Positions 43,235-55,487 are shown, numbered from the stretch's first letter. The stretch: DNA of 64,000 nucleotides from Blastobasis lacticolella (GCA_905147135.1 LR990051.1:1493001-1557000), one strand, 5' to 3'. The notes: generated by a model from the sequence alone, not told the origin. A program made the numbers and translations.

Positions 43235-43600
43235 AGTATTTTTTTTTTGTTATACGGTAGACAAACAGGCATGCGGGCCACCTGATGGAAAGTGGCCACC
43301 ACCGCCTGGACTTCAGCGACACACTGTGTTTAAAGGAAACACTGGCTGGGAGCTCATTCCACATCCGAATCGTACGAGCATTGGAGAATCCCACCTGTTC
43401 ACCAACACGTTCAAGATGCCATTCGGACTACCGGACCGCCGCAACAGCGATGCGCACCGCTTGCGTATGATGTGGTTTGAGCGTAGAATCAAAGTTGTGT
43501 CTGAAATCGAGACCTGGCTGGTGCAGGTGCATAATGAGGCAGATAAAACCTCAGCCAGGGCAAACTTACACAGCCACAAGTTAGTGTTTTCACGGCCAAA
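43235..43600 (-). repeat. Repeat D, long copy
   Basis: It starts at a 9-10-base T run (poly(A) on the minus strand), then the D core, then about 250 bp more than other copies. The extra part reads on the minus strand RTIRMWNELPASV, like the end of a LINE ORF. This suggests D is the 3' end of a LINE rather than a true SINE. Confidence 0.6.
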
Positions 43601-45708
43601 TATATCTCATTAGATGTAGTACTACAGTTGCAGAACGTTTCTCTTACCAACTCAAAGACTATTGGGAACCTTGGTGTCGACATTTATCAAATGAAGGGAT
43701 CCAATTTAGAGATTATTTAAAAGGTAAGCCAAACGTACTTCACACTGGGACATTGACTTTTGCTGTACTAAGCACGGGTTCGTCCCCATATGGAGTACTG
43801 CTTCCACCTATGGAGCACTTCCTAAAACGTCTGACCGTGTGTTACAAGTGGAGCGTGTGGAGCAGCGTTTGTCATTCACACGCTGAGAAGAAGAATGGAA
43901 TTCCTTCCAAAGAGGTTTTTAACAATTCTATTTTTATAATATATAGGTATCTTTCCGGAGCCTTTATAAAAGTTCACGAAGGCAATCATTCTCAGCCTTC
44001 GAAGTAGGCCTTGTCATGTTCCAATATCAAATATCGTTTATCCGAGTGGCGTTGCTATGGCAACCATTAGTTAGATCCCTTTGGAACCAGATACTTTTGT
44101 TCTGATCCCAAAACGGAATGTGTTGGGCAGCGTTCGTTCTGTTCTAAAATAGAAAATTCTTTAACAAAACGTTGTTAATTTCCGCGCTTTCGGCCTATGT
44201 TGGAGATGTTTTATAATTTTTTTGTTAAACTTTGCCCTGGGTTTCTTTAATATTGTTTATTATTCGGTAAACGGGTCATTATTATTGCTTCAGTCTGCTC
44301 CGGCGATAGTTTCCAACGCAGCATTGGCTTGAAAGAGTTTCTTGGCAACATTCAAAGCAGACAATCGAGCTAACAGCCCAGCTGACGGTTACGATACGAT
44401 ACAACGCCGGCCACCTTATCCTTTTAACCGGTACCCAGGCACACAGACATTAAAGTTTAGCGGAAGAAATAGATAAAGCAGTGATACAAATCAAAGCGGC
44501 CTCCACAGATTCCTACCACACATACCCTACACGACACCTGATTATATAGGTGCTTTAAACAAACCAATCAAACATTTATCGACAACAAAAAAGCAATAAC
44601 CGTAAAAAGCCTGCCGGGAACACCGCTGTGCCTACTCGATGTCGCTACACCGACAATTCTCGCAGTATTTGTACAAGCGCAAACAAATTGTCAACACAAA
44701 CACCCTGTGTTTGTTCGAATGAGATTAAAAAAAATCTTCCAACCAGAGACACACACCTTTATTTCCCTCGAGGCTGTCTTGGAAGAAAGTTTAATGCAAA
44801 ACATACGGCTTTGGAACTTATTCTTAATAGAATAAAAAGAACTTCCAAAACAAGGGGTGCTGGCGAAACTAAAAATTGTAGTTTTCCGAGTCATTAGTCA
44901 CGGCACGCTGGCAGGGTTGCCGCGTGGAACTTTTTCGCTGAAGTTGGTCGCAAGGAACAGCGCACTTGTACCCAAGTTTTAGTTGTTGTGCCACACAAAA
45001 ATGGAACGCAGCGCAGTGGTGGCAGTAAAGAATACTTGGATTTTTAACAAACTTTTGGTGGGCAAACAAGCTTGAGAAATAATTTGATTTTTATTTTTCC
45101 CGTTACTTGGTATCCTAATAAAAGTCGAGTGCTGTTTCTTCTGATAGGATTTATTAATGACAAGATTTTGGACTGAAAACTTGATCTCCAACAGAGTATT
45201 AAAAGTTTCGCTTATTTTCGTTTCGTTGATAATACTCGTTTAGCTTACGTATGTGTTTTCGAAACATCGGATCTCCATGCGCCTGTAAAGCGTGAAGATT
45301 ATATTAAAACCCTCCACTGATGTGTATGTGTTGAAGAGCGGACTATTGTGAGCTATTGATGAAAATGATTATTGACTCTCTAGCCACCATGACAAGTGAT
45401 TTCTTTACCCTAGCGAAAATTTTGTTCCTATACTTTCCTGCACAACCCTAGATAAACTTAGTTTGTTCAACTACACACGGCTAATGTCATCTCGGAGTTA
45501 CTTCCCAATATATCACGGGCATCCTTCGGTAAATCAACTAAATTCTCCCTACATTCACCTTTTGTTCTCTCAACTTTTATTCTTTGTCGTATTTTTTTAA
45601 GAAAAGGCTAGTGGGTAAATAGTTTTGGAGACACTGTGAAAAATATTCTGAAATTGCTTCTGAAATCCCAATGTTAGAATAATCCTACTTATTAGTGCGA
45701 AAGTACGG
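43601..45708. other. Mostly single copy, no gene
   Basis: Short frames at 43753, 44628 and 44979 lack domains. 45265-45375 is a decayed SINE B (GATCTCCATGCGCCTGTAAA, GAGCGGACTATTGTGAGC). Confidence 0.4.
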
Positions 45709-45966
45709 GTTATGTACATTAGTTGAATACTAGCCGATGCTCTTACGATGACGGAAAACATCGTGATGAAACCTGCACATTCAGGCGACTGGATGTTATA
45801 ACCACGATCCAATCTGGTCAGGTTCCCCTAGTAGCAGGGTCATGAAGGTCAGATAACAGTCGTTCCACTGTAATTACCTAATCTACCAAATCCAGGATCA
45901 CAGTCATGGCGGACCCCGGGCCCTCATGCGTGAGAGCACAACCGGGACATTAACGCCAAGATGACG
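45709..45966 (+). repeat. SINE A, head missing
   Basis: From TTATGTACATTAGTTGAAT to GCCAAGATGACGATGA. Confidence 0.75.
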
Positions 45967-46553
45967 ATGAAAGTAAGAGGGATACTAAAGCAAGAAAGAA
46001 ACGAACACATAAAATTACCAAGCAAAAAAGAAAGCAAGCCAAGCAAAAGCGCCTAACAAAATCCGCCTCAAACAAAGACTATTGCCGTCACAAATTCTTA
46101 ATTGCATGCGATATTTCAGGACGCTTGTGTGTCGCACAGGGGCCCCGCATAAATGATGGCACCGCCCGAGGCCCCGTCGGGCCCTTCAGCATTTCTCCTC
46201 GTCTCTAAACTCGCGCGACTGCACTCAAGACGACTCCACACCTTGTTGGACGCTCCGAAATAAATGAACTACCCAAAGCTCAACTCCTCATATTACGAGG
46301 CTGGGCTCTCCTTTAATAATTACGTCATTAGTCTAATTACGGGACGCTCGTGTTTCGAAAAACGTCGCTGGGTTGTCGAGGCTCGAGTGAATGGGTCGTG
46401 TAAGGTAAATAAACGGTCAAAGCGTTACTTAAGCTTTGTACCGGTATGTAGTAGAATTTTGGGTTCTAGAGTTAATCAGAGTGATTCGCGATAAATTCAG
46501 CGTGGCTTGGGGTGGTTAGTATATTTATAATTACGTAAATGTATGTTGTATGT
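45967..46553. other. No gene; CpG-rich island at 46130-46270
   Basis: The island (GGGGCCCCGCATAAATGATG, CCCGAGGCCCCGTCGGGCCC) has no other copy here and no domain-bearing frame. Confidence 0.35.
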
Positions 46554-46554
46554 C

Positions 46555-46814
46555 GGACCGTCGATGGCTGAGTGGTAAAGGTATCCGACTCGTAAGCGAG
46601 AGGTACCGGGTTCGAATGTATCAATGACTCGTTTCTCAGTTATGTACATTAGTTGAATGCTAACAGATGGTCTTACGGTGAGGAAAAACATCGTGATGAA
46701 CCTGCACATTCAGGGACTGAATAATCCCCTGGTAGCAGGGTCACTGAGGTCAGATGGTAGTCGCTCTACTGGTCCTCGTGCGTGAAAGCATAACCGGGCC
46801 ATTAACCGCAAGAT
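46555..46814 (+). repeat. SINE A, diverged and internally deleted
   Basis: The head (TCGATGGCTGAGTGGTAAAG, GTACCGGGTTCGAATG) is present. The body lacks several blocks. Confidence 0.75.
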
Positions 46815-47197
46815 AATTTTTTACATAAATGTATACTTGATTGTGGCATAGTAATAGCCCTCGCTCAGAGAAAGCAAAGGGAGATATACTTTAAGTGCGA
46901 CAGACGTATGCAGATGAACTTTTTATCGAAATCTAGAAACGCCAGTATAAAATAAAACATCCCCTCCAAAACCACATACATCTAGAACTTCAGAGGAACC
47001 TCAGTCAAAGTCAGAAGTTCAGCAGAAGCAACTTCGGAACACATTACGAATACAATCCGAAACAGTGGCACGAAAAATCGTGAACAAACACAACACTACA
47101 AAATACGGGTGCACGACGTAACCGCTTTTTCACGACGAGATAGTAGTCAGTCCAGTCACGGCAGATAAAACCGCTAGCACTGTGTCGTGTGAATTTT
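46815..47197. other. No gene
   Basis: Single copy. Confidence 0.4.
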
Positions 47198-47222
47198 TTA
47201 AAACTATTCAACCTTTACAGTG

Positions 47223-47498
47223 AGACCACGGACCTGGCAAAAAAGGACCGATACTCTGTAAAACATAAGTGAAGCATAGAAATGGTCGCCCATTTATGAG
47301 TGTGCATGCTTGGACACTATTTTTGGGGTGACAGCGCGATACAAATTAAAAAAAATGGCGGCGGATTGTAGGACCCTGGTGTATCTGTGTGAGCTTGTAG
47401 GTCATGTACAACAAAATAAACTGTCAAGAGATTGCCATACCCCGCATGCTTCACTTCTCTTTAGTGTAGAATGGCGACCGTATTTTTTCAGGTCCGTG
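47223..47498. mobile_element. 276-bp inverted-repeat element inside 25-bp direct repeats
   Basis: The ends are inverse over about 55-60 bp (CACGGACCTG ... AAGTGAAGCAT on both sides). It is bounded by a 25-bp direct repeat starting TTAAAACT at 47198-47222 and 47499-47523, identical but for one base. It has no coding capacity. A 25-bp duplication is unusually long for a cut-and-paste transposon. Confidence 0.7.
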
Positions 47499-47523
47499 TT
47501 AAAACTGTTCAACCTTTACAGTG

Positions 47524-47864
47524 CAACAAACCCATTTATTTAGTTGAAGGCGTCAATAGTGGTCAAAAACTTGGCGTTTCAAACTGTCACTACAGTACAA
47601 CAATACCTTAGTTCCGATTTTGTTTACTGAACAGGTAAGTTGGTGGCATCAGTGAGAGCTCAGCGATTCAGACATTACTCGCTCGCAACGATCTGTTTAC
47701 GTTCTCGTTAACGAACGCTCGGTTCGACATCGTAAAATGCGCCTTGTATAGATTTGCCGATGCTTCTGCGTTGCGGATGTGCGAATCGACATTGATGTAG
47801 GTTTAAAGATCATTTAATCTCATTAAAGACATAATTATTCTATTACATGAGAAAACTACTCTTA
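47524..47864. other. No gene
   Basis: Single copy. GTTCTCGTTAACGAACGCTC forms a small palindromic patch near 47705. Confidence 0.4.
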
Positions 47865-48123
47865 AATACTCTTTTAAATAGTATTGTGTTTTTTCCGGTG
47901 AGTAAGGTTTCCCGTGCACCATGGGGTGGGGATTTGGGGAACCGAAGCTTTGGCAGTGGAGTGGCATTTGCCTTTTTGCTGCCAGAGCAACGTGTTATAG
48001 AGGTGGGCAACGCATTATCGATACTCTTGGTTTTGCTAATGTCAATAGGCAGTGGTGACCACTTTCCATCAGGTGGCCCGCTTGCCTGTTTGCCTACCGT
48101 ATGAACCGATATGAAAAAAAAAA
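47865..48123 (+). repeat. Repeat D, complete 5' to 3' copy
   Basis: Starts with AATACTCTTTTAAATAG, ends in GCCTACCGTATGAACCG and a 10-base A run. The D core is in plus orientation at 48055-48095. About 260 bp. Confidence 0.65.
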
Positions 48124-48290
48124 CTATACTGGTAAGAAGGTGGCAATTTGAACATTAGCGAAAAATAATTGATCATAATGTTTACCCACATAACCCCTCA
48201 AATAAATAAACACAATATCCCAATTAAACTAATCGCGAGTGATTTCCAAGTGACAAATTAATTATCTCAGGTCAGCAATTAATTAATAAA

Positions 48291-48525
48291 CAGCACAGCT
48301 TAGCATTTCTATCAGCATAACTCATAACAGCTTGGCTCAGCTCAACGTAGCTCGGCTTGGCTTAGGTCAGCTTCCTTGTTCCCTCAAGGCAGCTCAACAG
48401 CACAGCTCAGTATTTCTATTAGTTCAACTCGAAACAGCTTGGCTCAGCTCAACGTAGCTTTTCTTGGCTTCGCTCAGCTTTGGTGTTCCCCTCAAGGCAG
48501 CTCAACGAAACAGCTCAATTCTCTT
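48291..48525 (+). repeat. AGCTC-rich tandem repeat, ~107-bp unit
   Basis: CAGCACAGCT(T/C)AG occurs at 48291 and 48398. CTCAAGGCAGCTCAAC occurs at 48383 and 48491. Two full units and the start of a third. Each unit is itself made of short GCTCAGCTC / CAGCTTGGCT words. Confidence 0.75.
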
Positions 48526-48534
48526 ACTTTTACA

Positions 48535-48655
48535 CTAGCTTTTATTTAGTTTCACGTGTATCCAAGTCTAGACTTTTCATCCTATGTCTCAAAATATTAG
48601 TCGCCTTGTACGACACCCACGAGTGTAAGGGGTTGGTGCTATTCTATTCTGTTTT
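48535..48655 (-). repeat. Family I piece and SINE B 5' fragment
   Basis: 48535-48572 matches family I (AGCTTTTATTTAGTTTCACG). 48593-48655 is the inverse of SINE B's first 65 bp (CACTCGTGGGTGTCG in reverse). Confidence 0.6.
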
Positions 48656-49028
48656 GTAAAAATTGCCGTATCCAAATCCACCCACTTCGAGCCACCGCCG
48701 TCACCGCATACCCACTGTTTGGAATACCGAATCGCTGAACACTTTTTTATGCCCCACTTTACGACGCCGTCTGATCACCGAATCGGCAGTTACACCTGTA
48801 TACGATTTCACCTGATAGAGCTGTTTGCTGGGAATTCGGAACACCTTTTATTAACCGGGGCACGATTTGTTTATGCTGAGTGTGTGTTGGTAACTTGTCC
48901 AATTTGGTAAACGTATGTAAAATTATTTATTCATGACACAGACAAGAAGGATAGGTATTTACGATGAAAGAAGATGAGGATAAAAATCATAAGAAAGTGC
49001 TGTACATAAGCATTAAAACACACCGTAC
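48656..49028. other. No gene
   Basis: Single copy. The frame at 48719-48910 has no domain. Confidence 0.4.
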
Positions 49029-49245
49029 AAATCATCTTGGAGTAAATATCCCGGTTATGCTTACGAGCGCAAAAGCCCTCATCAGATTTCATCATGGCTA
49101 CCCATACACATAGTCGCCTAAATGTGCAGGATTCATCACTATGTTTTCCCTCACCGTAAGAGCGGTCGGTTAGTGTTCAACAAATATATTTACATAACTC
49201 AGAAAAAGTTATTGATACATTAGTACCGATGCTCTCCAAATAATA
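49029..49245 (-). repeat. SINE A, partial
   Basis: Tail and body only. The middle is deleted (CCCTCATCAGATTTCATCAT). Confidence 0.7.
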
Positions 49246-49382
49246 AAATAATAAAAAAAAAAATACAGTTACAGGTTGCCAATCGGCTACCGAGACTGTT
49301 CAACGAGACTCAGCGGAAGACTAAGGTCGACCTCGCTTCGCTAATTGCATTAGGACGAACCTAATGAGTCGCGAGCTCGTTC

Positions 49383-49651
49383 GTCATCACAGCCCGCAAC
49401 AGTCCACTGCAGGACTTAGGGCCTCTCCCACGAAAGGGGAGGTTATTGCCATAATCTCCACGCTTGGCAGGCGGGTAGGAGATCGCAGTGTTTAAATATA
49501 ACAATGGAAAATGCTGCTGCCCATTTTCCAGACTACGGAGAGATCTTTTGCCTCGAAAACATTAGTCGCCTTATACGACACCCATAAGTGTAAAGGGTTG
49601 GTGCTATTCTACTCTGCCGGACACCACACGGCCTTGCCGGACACCACACGA
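49383..49651 (-). repeat. SINE B, full length with doubled 5' end
   Basis: Inverse of the plus-strand copies. GCCGGACACCACACGG appears twice (about 49617 and 49635), so the element start is duplicated as in 29646. Confidence 0.8.
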
Positions 49652-50764
49652 CCACAGGACCACAGGACACCACCGGCGAGCTCGTTGCCGTGCTGAAATT
49701 CGACTAGCCTCAAAGCACGACACGATTGCCTTTCTAATTCCCGGACTCTGAATACCTACGTTTTTATATGTTAGACAAGTCAGACAATTGACCGCCATCT
49801 CACGAAGATGAAGATGAAGTATGCCTACTTTAAGCTCCTATTTGGCAAAAAATAGATGGCAACCTAGAGGAGCAAAAGGCTAGTTTTAACCGAAGTAAGT
49901 AACCTATTTTTTCTTGGACTGACTCCCAAAAGCTAAGTCTCTTGTTTTGTAGCTAAAAGTCCATTCATTTAGTTCTTAAACTAGGTACTCATTTCCATAT
50001 CACGTGAAGGGCCCAGTATTATGGGCCCTTAACCCCAGTAATGACCACTGCGGCCCAGCGTACAGTCATAAGGCTCCACCGGTTTACAACAGACTTAACT
50101 CCGGAGGTAGCCTCTAACTTGCGAGTTAATAGCAGTTACGATGTCGTTACAAGGACTTGGATTCAGAGGCTAGATAGTTGAGAGGTGAGGGCGATTATTA
50201 ATTAGCTAAACTGTTATTCTTTGACGGAAGGGTTCCCAATTGTACTGATATTATAAATGCGAAAGTGTGTGTGTGGTGTGTCTGTAAGCTACCTGTTTTT
50301 GCTTAAACGGATATGGATGAAATTTTCTAGATACCTTAGATTAGGAATTTTTTTATTAATAACACCTTAACCCTACATCTGAAAACCATATTTACGGATA
50401 ATAAATCTGTAGTATATCCCTACGAGGCATGGTGCCTTGACTTGGTTCGGCTTTTATATTACTCACATAATTCTTTTCTAGCATAAAATATAAACATTTC
50501 ATCTTATCTAATACTTCAATTCTATCATCTGTATTCCTTTATTGGAAAACTCGGTGAGTAAAGGGCAATTTATTAAATTGTCAGACGCCATTGTGAAGGA
50601 AAGAGCCGCCCATATATCTTCGTTTGCGTCTATTACAGGCCCATTATTTTCTCTTAGTCCAAAATCTACATGTTTATTGTGCTTTAGAGGACTTTATTTT
50701 CTATTCGCGTGCTCGGGTGTCGTATAGAATTTTATAAGGTCCCCTAATTTGGTGGTCGTGCTCA
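49652..50764. other. No gene
   Basis: Single copy apart from a K-like patch near 50255-50340 (AATGCGAAAGTGTGTGTG, AACGGATATGGATGAAAT). Confidence 0.4.
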
Positions 50765-51430
50765 CTTTTTTTACAAGCTTTTATTTACCTTGCAATGTTT
50801 GTCATTATATTCTAGATGCCTTCAAGGCTAGATTGAATAGGCTGTTCCTGGACAGGCATCGGCTGCATCGTCACTTTTCACCTAATGAGATAGCAGTCAA
50901 ATGACTGGCTGGTCTAATTATTAAAAAAATGATCAGTGTTCGGGGCAATCTTGCAAGCCTAATTTTACCCACTTCCCGGTGTTCAATTGAGCTGAAATTT
51001 AATATACCTATGTTACTTGGGTGTCAATGCTGATTTATTACACATGACACGATAGGTACATTCAAAAATAAAAAAAAGGAAACAGACATTATAACCATAA
51101 TGTATCGCTACCCGTGCCATGGGAAGACGTTCAAAGGGGTCACACTCAGCGTATGCCATGGCTGGAGCTAAGGCGCTGGTTTTCAGTGCGCCCTACAGTA
51201 AAGCACGGACGAAAGTGATTCTTTACAACATGCTATTTTTTTATAAATATCTAGTAAATTTAATATAATAGGAATATAATATATTAATGTTAAGTGCGTG
51301 TAACGTAGTACCAAGGAGCTGGTCTGATGATGAAGTCGGAAGGTGGTCATAAGAACGAAAAAACGCAATAAGTTAACCCTATCGTGTTTGGGCTCTTTGG
51401 AACGGTCTTGACGAGTACTATACCGTGCGA
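50765..51430 (+). repeat. Family I copy split by a CR1 tail
   Basis: Begins ACAAGCTTTTATTTACCTTG and resumes after 50929 with GTTCGGGGCAATCTTGCAAG. The insert 50811-50929 is a plus-strand CR1 3' end (GATGCCTTCAAGGCTAGATT). The right end keeps GTGCGATAAAAGTATTCATG, which supports the ancestral order at 11903. Confidence 0.6.
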
Positions 51431-51724
51431 TAAAAGTATTCATGTGTTTAAACTAGTACACAACCATGCAGGCATTGTTGCTTGGTGGCAGAAATAGATA
51501 AGGCGGTGATACTTACCCAGGCGGACTCCTCAGGCTAGACAGAGTCCACCCACCTGATGTTAGATTCAAGGATATATCATTTTTAAATCGTTATTTCAGA
51601 GTCGTTTTTAAACGGTAGGTATTCAGATTTTCCTTCTGGGTATCCAAATAACACATCGATCTTACTGAAACCCTGGTCTAAAATATTATCGCTGTATTAA
51701 AAACTTCCAAGAACGAGCTCTAAT
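51431..51724. other. No gene
   Basis: Single copy. Confidence 0.4.
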
Positions 51725-52045
51725 ATCTCAATTCAATTCAAAATTTATTTATTGATTAGGACATTAAATATCTCTTTCAATCGTCAAAAAGGAGGGATAT
51801 TTAGGAGGGATATTTAGGAGGGATACTAGGAGGGTAGGAAAGTAGGAAGGAAACACACAGTGACACGATGACCGCAGAAAACCCACCCCACGCCAACCAC
51901 GACCGGACCGTGCTCGACAATGCCAGGCAGAGATCTCCATTTTTTTTTATGACATACGATAGGCAAACAGGCAAGCGGGCCACCTGATGGGAAATAGTCA
52001 CCACTGCCTATAGACATTAGCAACACCAAGAGTATTTAAAATTCT
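51725..52045 (-). repeat. Repeat C joined to repeat D
   Basis: 51725-51945 is repeat C with an expanded GGGATATTTAGGA tandem (51795-51830). 51946-52045 is repeat D starting at a T run. The join falls at the D poly(A), as if D inserted next to C. Confidence 0.6.
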
Positions 52046-52319
52046 AAAATTCTATTGCACGATTCTAAAATTAACTTTGAACTTGTGATGACCCTAAAGT
52101 GGATAGGTACTTTTATGAGGCCGTGAAAGTGGAAATTAAAGATCTCCAAGTAAGAAGGAAAGGAAATCTGATTTATTTCTACTTGCAAACTACTGATCAA
52201 CAGCGTAGGTACTTATCATTACAAAAGCAATTAAGAAGCCACTAAATACTATCATGCACGAACATTAAATATTATATTATGTCGGAGAAATAAAATAAAG
52301 ACAAAAATAAACAAAAATT
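52046..52319. other. No gene
   Basis: Single copy. Confidence 0.4.
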
Positions 52320-52395
52320 AATCGATGACCAGATTCGAACTGCGAACTCCGCGTGTTCAATAGTCCACCCGTATCGCCATTCGCCACCCAGCTAC
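52320..52395 (-). repeat. tRNA-like sequence, probably a SINE head or tRNA relic
   Basis: The minus strand has a B-box-like AGTTCGAATCTGG and a weak A-box-like GGGTGGCGAATGGCG. Stem pairing is poor and no body of a known family follows. Confidence 0.35.
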
Positions 52396-53057
52396 TTGCG
52401 CTTACTAGTTCTTCGTAAAAACATGAATTGCTACCGCTGTAAAACGCATAAAGCCCGCTTCCATATTCTTATACGGCTCTGCTACAAGGCTACGTCTACA
52501 AGGGCGTGACCTAAAGCTGTAAAAAAGCATACTACTGTACATCGCGATACATTTATCTAACTGCAATTCTAATACCTACAAACACGAAATTAAGCCTAAC
52601 ACTTACCCCGTAGCTTTTTACTTTATAACACTCACATGTAGGTAATTAATTAATATTTCCAACGTAAGTTATTTTTATTGCGAAACAGTAATATTAACAC
52701 AATTAAATGCAGTTTCTGCACCAGTGTCTGATGCGCACAGTCAATGCCATCGTCCCTTTTTGCAAGTACCCACAATATCCTCGTAACGGAATTATTACGT
52801 AGGTAAACATATAAAATATGCAAGAGAAATAAATCGTGACTCGTAACACCATCTAGTTGGGAATTGGAGGACTAAATTATATCTCGTGTACGGGAGTGCG
52901 AAAGTACGTGTGTATGAAACGTACTTTCGAACTTGAATTTGTTTATTCGCAGATATGAAACTTCATACCCAAACAATTCAAACCGTGACAAACTCCAGTG
53001 TTACGAATCGTAAGATTAAACGCAGGATCAGGCGACCGTGATACATTTTTTTTTTGT
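52396..53057. other. No gene
   Basis: Single copy. Confidence 0.4.
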
Positions 53058-53239
53058 AAGAGAGGTAGGGCATAGCGGGGTATCTCGTTCGAATTGGAGC
53101 CGCCCGACTGGGGAAGTACCTCCACCTGACAGAATATCGCAGCTAAATAATACTCTTTTAAATAGTATTGGAGGAGGTACTTCCCCAGTCGGGCGGCTCC
53201 AATTCGAACGGGATACCCCGCTATGCCCTACCTCTCTTC
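53058..53239. repeat. Hairpin with ~66-bp arms (family F)
   Basis: 53058-53123 and 53174-53239 are inverse with one or two mismatches (AGAGAGGTAGGGCATAGCGG in the left arm). The ~50-nt loop contains AATACTC...AGTATT, itself a palindrome and also the start of repeat D. A decayed single arm occurs at 55731-55800. Confidence 0.8.
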
Positions 53240-53404
53240 AAGTTTAAAAATACTCTCCAACACGACTTCCTTTTGTATATAGATTCCGTCACGCTTATAT
53301 TTTGTTAAATAAACCATATTTAAACTTGTTTTATACGCATATTTATTACCACAGTGTTATAATTAAAGGATAACAATAGACACATACTAAAATTGTTACT
53401 ATAG

Positions 53405-53690
53405 AACTAGTGGTATTTGAGGAAGCAAGGGTGTTTCTCAAAGACATTGGCCGTCGTATGAGGGAGAAGGGTGGTGACCCCCGCTCTGGGTCATTCCTGT
53501 TGCAGAGGCTGTCCATCGCCATTCAGCGTGGCAACGCTGCTAGTGTTATGGGCACCTTTGCACCAAGAATGGCAAAGAGTGGGTTAAACATCTAGTTTAA
53601 GTTTTATGACGACGTTGTGCGGATATCTAGTTTTAAGTTTTTATTGACTTGGTAAATTATGTCGACGTTCTTTTAATAAAAATCTAATCT
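53405..53690 (+). pseudogene. Non-LTR RT C-terminal fragment with 3' UTR
   Basis: The frame ends FLLQRLSIAIQRGNAASVMG and then TFAPRMAKSGLNI with a stop at 53593-53595. The FLxQRLSxAxQRGNAxSVxGT motif is a recurrent end of arthropod non-LTR proteins. AATAAAAATC at 53676 could be the poly(A) signal. The 5' part is missing. Confidence 0.6.
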
Positions 53691-55065
53691 ATATCAAAAA
53701 CCTAAAAAAGTCTGAGCTATAAAACACAAATTTTCAGACACCTAAACGCTTACGAATATCTCAACATACCCGCCTAACTTCACTACGACCAGGCATAAGT
53801 TACGTGTCTCTCTTCCGATTCCGTCGTTTAAGCCAACGGCGGCATTATGGACTAACAAGAAAAAGGGGGAGACAAGAAATTAGGGCGCTACCTGTCGGAA
53901 ACGATGCTCAATAAAGCAAACGGGGAAGGAGATGGCAGGTGGCAGTTATTAAACGATTTTACGGGTAGCCGGCTCCTGTATCGAGGGGAGAAATTACAAG
54001 TTTCACATCCAATTTTGCGTTTGGAACACGTTTTAATTACGAGGACACGTTGCATGTACACGTATAAGCTGGGGGTGTTGGTGCTTCTGTAGGTATAAAT
54101 GATTTACCTATCCCACTTACATGGATGTTTGTTACTCCTTCTAACTCTATAGCTGTAATTTCCATGAAATTTAAAGGTATTATACGATATTAGAGTGAAA
54201 GCTAAATACCTACATTACTTTCACTTTATTTGTAAATTCGGATTGGCGAATAATCAAGCACACACATAAAAAATATACAATATACCTATTGTGTTCAACA
54301 ATAGGGATATCGTGTATATTTTTGAAGCACCCCTCCAATTTTTTGAGGATTTGTGCAATAAAAAGTTTTTAATAACTTCACAGATTTCCAATAAAATTTC
54401 ATACAAACTACCAAGGTTTATGCCTCTAATAAAAAACTGGTTTGCTGGAGATTTAAAAGTTAACACCAATCTGTTGAAGTTACATTCTGTAGCCAGAACA
54501 TATTAAAGGATAAAATATTAAAGTTATAATTTCAAGGAACGAATCCAAGCAGATGAACTAAATAAGCATTTTAAATTAGAAATCTAACTATTCAAAAATA
54601 TAATCAAATAAAAAGCATTACATATTTAAAATAGCCAGCTTCATCAATTTCAAATACTGAAGACGCCGCTACGTCGATCAGCATTATCTTTGCGGATTCA
54701 AAATCCCAGTTTAAAATGGTTGACGCTGCGAAAATTCGACACATTTCAATGCCAAATGAAGGTGGACCAGCTAGCCATCCTATCGCTGGATAAAATTTCC
54801 AACAAAAGGCACTCTAAAGCGTACGTCAGGAAATATGAATAGAAGAAAGAAATGGAAAGACACGACCATTAATCTACTGACATTTGGGCAAGGGTCCCGA
54901 CCTTTATTGTTGGTGAATAATTCTGTAGAGGCGCTTTTATTAGTGAAAAATGGGGTGATCCAACATGCGAGTCCCATCCTTATCGACTTGCACTTTTATT
55001 ATGTCGGATTATCTATTTATAGACCAAATCGAAGATGATTTGAAGAAAGGTCAGGTCAAGAGTCC
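53691..55065. other. No gene
   Basis: AT-rich. The mirrored frames at 54254-54506 lack domains. Confidence 0.4.
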
Positions 55066-55487
55066 GCGTGGGGTCCGGCAGAGTAGAATAGCATCAACCT
55101 CTTACACTCGTGCGTGTCGTATAAGTCGACTAAAGTTTTTGAGGCATAATACTTCCACTTGGTACGGTCCTGACAGATCTCTCTCGCTTCTACCACATTT
55201 ATTACATGTTCGTCGGTTTAGGATACTCTTGACCTCATCATCACAACCCATAACAGTCCACTGAAGAACTTAGAGCCTCTTCCACGAAAGGTTATTGCCA
55301 TATTCTCCACTCTTGGAAAGCTCAAGCTTGGTTGGAGATCGCAGTGTTATAATATAACAATGGAAAACGCTGCTACCCATTTTCTAGCCTACTCTTAGAT
55401 ATTTTGCCTCGAAATCATTAGTCGCCTTGTGCGATACCCACGAGTGTAAGGGGTTGGTACTGTCGTACTCTGCCAGACACCACACTC
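55066..55487. repeat. SINE B pieces in opposite orientation around a family J piece
   Basis: 55066-55144 is the plus-strand 5' part of SINE B. 55145-55215 is family J (inverse). 55235-55487 is a near-complete minus-strand SINE B. Opposite orientation shows two separate insertions. Confidence 0.65.
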
